Shown here piece after piece: positions 63,662 to 64,000 of a stretch of DNA of 64,000 nt. This DNA is from Bacteroidota bacterium (GTDB lineage: Bacteria > Bacteroidota > Bacteroidia > Chitinophagales > Chitinophagaceae). Within the stretch, counting starts at the first letter, position 1. Every line of letters starts with the position of its first letter. The translations under genes and the position numbers were made by a program. The DNA is taken from positions 1-64,000 of the forward strand of contig JABDAZ010000001.1 of NCBI GenBank assembly GCA_013288945.1. The letters run 5' to 3'. The notes below the pieces were generated by a model that did not search any database, was not told the origin of the DNA, and worked only from the letters and a program-made list of their open reading frames with translations.

Positions 63662-64000
63662 ATGGAGGTACAAAAACATCCGCACCATGTAACGCATAAA
63701 AAAAAATTTGGCGAATATTTGCTTGAATTCTTTATGCTTTTTTTGGCAGTATTTCTTGGCTTTGTGGCTGAAAATATTCGTGAACATAATGTGGAACACG
63801 AACGCGTAAAAGATTATGCACGCAGCTTGGCAACGGACATAAAAAGAGATACGGCGAATATGACTTTTATTATTGGCCATATAAAAAAACAAATTAGAAA
63901 TACCGATAGCCTCACTGCTTATCTTAAAAGCCGCACGGCTGCAGAGGTTCGAAATGTTGATCTTTTTACGTTTACTGTTTTATATTCTTATCCTTCTTAT
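63662..64000 (+). CDS. Membrane-anchored protein of a Bacteroidota-specific family, 3' end outside window
   Basis: The frame is open from ATG 63662 to the window end (113 codons). A His-rich start (HPHHVTHKKKF) precedes a single hydrophobic segment EFFMLFLAVFLGFVAENIRE and then a charged helix, EHNVEHERVKDYARSLATDI. This layout is common in uncharacterised Bacteroidota proteins. Absent from the ORF track. The leader is AAATC-rich as in the AhpD genes. Confidence 0.75.
   Translation, partial: MEVQKHPHHVTHKKKFGEYLLEFFMLFLAVFLGFVAENIREHNVEHERVKDYARSLATDIKRDTANMTFIIGHIKKQIRNTDSLTAYLKSRTAAEVRNVDLFTFTVLYSYPSY

Noticed and set aside
1-64000. CRISPR arrays, tRNA or rRNA genes, transposases
   Set aside because: No regularly spaced identical repeats, no recognisable tRNA or rRNA sequence and no transposase-like protein were seen on either strand.

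Overview
The window reads as a chromosomal segment of a Bacteroidota bacterium, most likely of the Chitinophagaceae. The DNA is AT-rich, there are three SusC/SusD outer-membrane uptake pairs, genes generally lack Shine-Dalgarno sequences, and promoters resemble the Bacteroidota -7 box TAnnTTTG. Lineage is inferred from gene content only. I saw no rRNA, tRNA, CRISPR array, transposase or phage gene.

Region 1 (1-12.6 kb) is a patchwork of unrelated small genes: the 3' end of a histidine kinase, an orphan receiver, GNAT, SRPBCC, RNA-ligase-like, truncated globin, TPR histidine kinase, LysE, DUF4386, PepSY-like and DUF892 proteins. At least three decayed gene fragments, short repeats and a direct repeat of about 285 bp carrying a 66-residue ORF (near 1.7 kb and 12.3 kb) lie among them. 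It looks like a plastic region with repeated gene gain and loss.

Region 2 (12.8-25.5 kb) holds four AhpD/carboxymuconolactone-decarboxylase paralogs around an MFS transporter, bracketed by two homologous small membrane proteins with GTG or TTG starts. It is followed by a SusC/SusD pair and a YeiH-type putative anion exporter. Region 3 (25.7-33.6 kb, minus strand) holds a second SusC/SusD pair, a photolyase-family protein without the usual C-terminal Fe-S cysteines, and a double-thioredoxin-fold protein.

Region 4 (33.7-58.5 kb) is the most interesting part. A membrane-anchored one-component regulator (periplasmic beta-propeller, Y_Y_Y, TM helix, cytoplasmic LuxR-like HTH) is divergent from three consecutive operons. 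Operon A has a TolB-like protein, a Tat-exported TIM-barrel isomerase, a Gfo/Idh/MocA oxidoreductase, an RpiA-like protein and a second TolB-like protein. Operon B has SusC, SusD, an ASPIC/FG-GAP lipoprotein and a cytochrome c-FG-GAP lipoprotein. Operon C has a dehydrogenase small subunit, a GMC oxidoreductase, an acyltransferase, a secreted VOC protein and a secreted DUF1080 protein. Each operon is preceded by the same promoter architecture: two copies of a paired heptamer GATGTRG-N4-GATGTRG (11-bp period), starts exactly 53 bp apart, with a -7-like box exactly 102 bp after the first. I infer one regulon for uptake, periplasmic C3-oxidation, elimination-type cleavage and re-reduction of a glycoside (3-keto-glycoside chemistry), controlled by the adjacent regulator. 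From about 39.6 to 55.9 kb, and apparently nowhere else in the window, the DNA is studded with G5-G6/C5-C6 runs, mostly GGGGGCA/TGCCCCC.

Region 5 (58.6-64 kb) holds a second acyltransferase, two uncharacterised small proteins, a LytTR regulator with a degenerate receiver, an APC permease and the start of a membrane-anchored protein cut by the window end.
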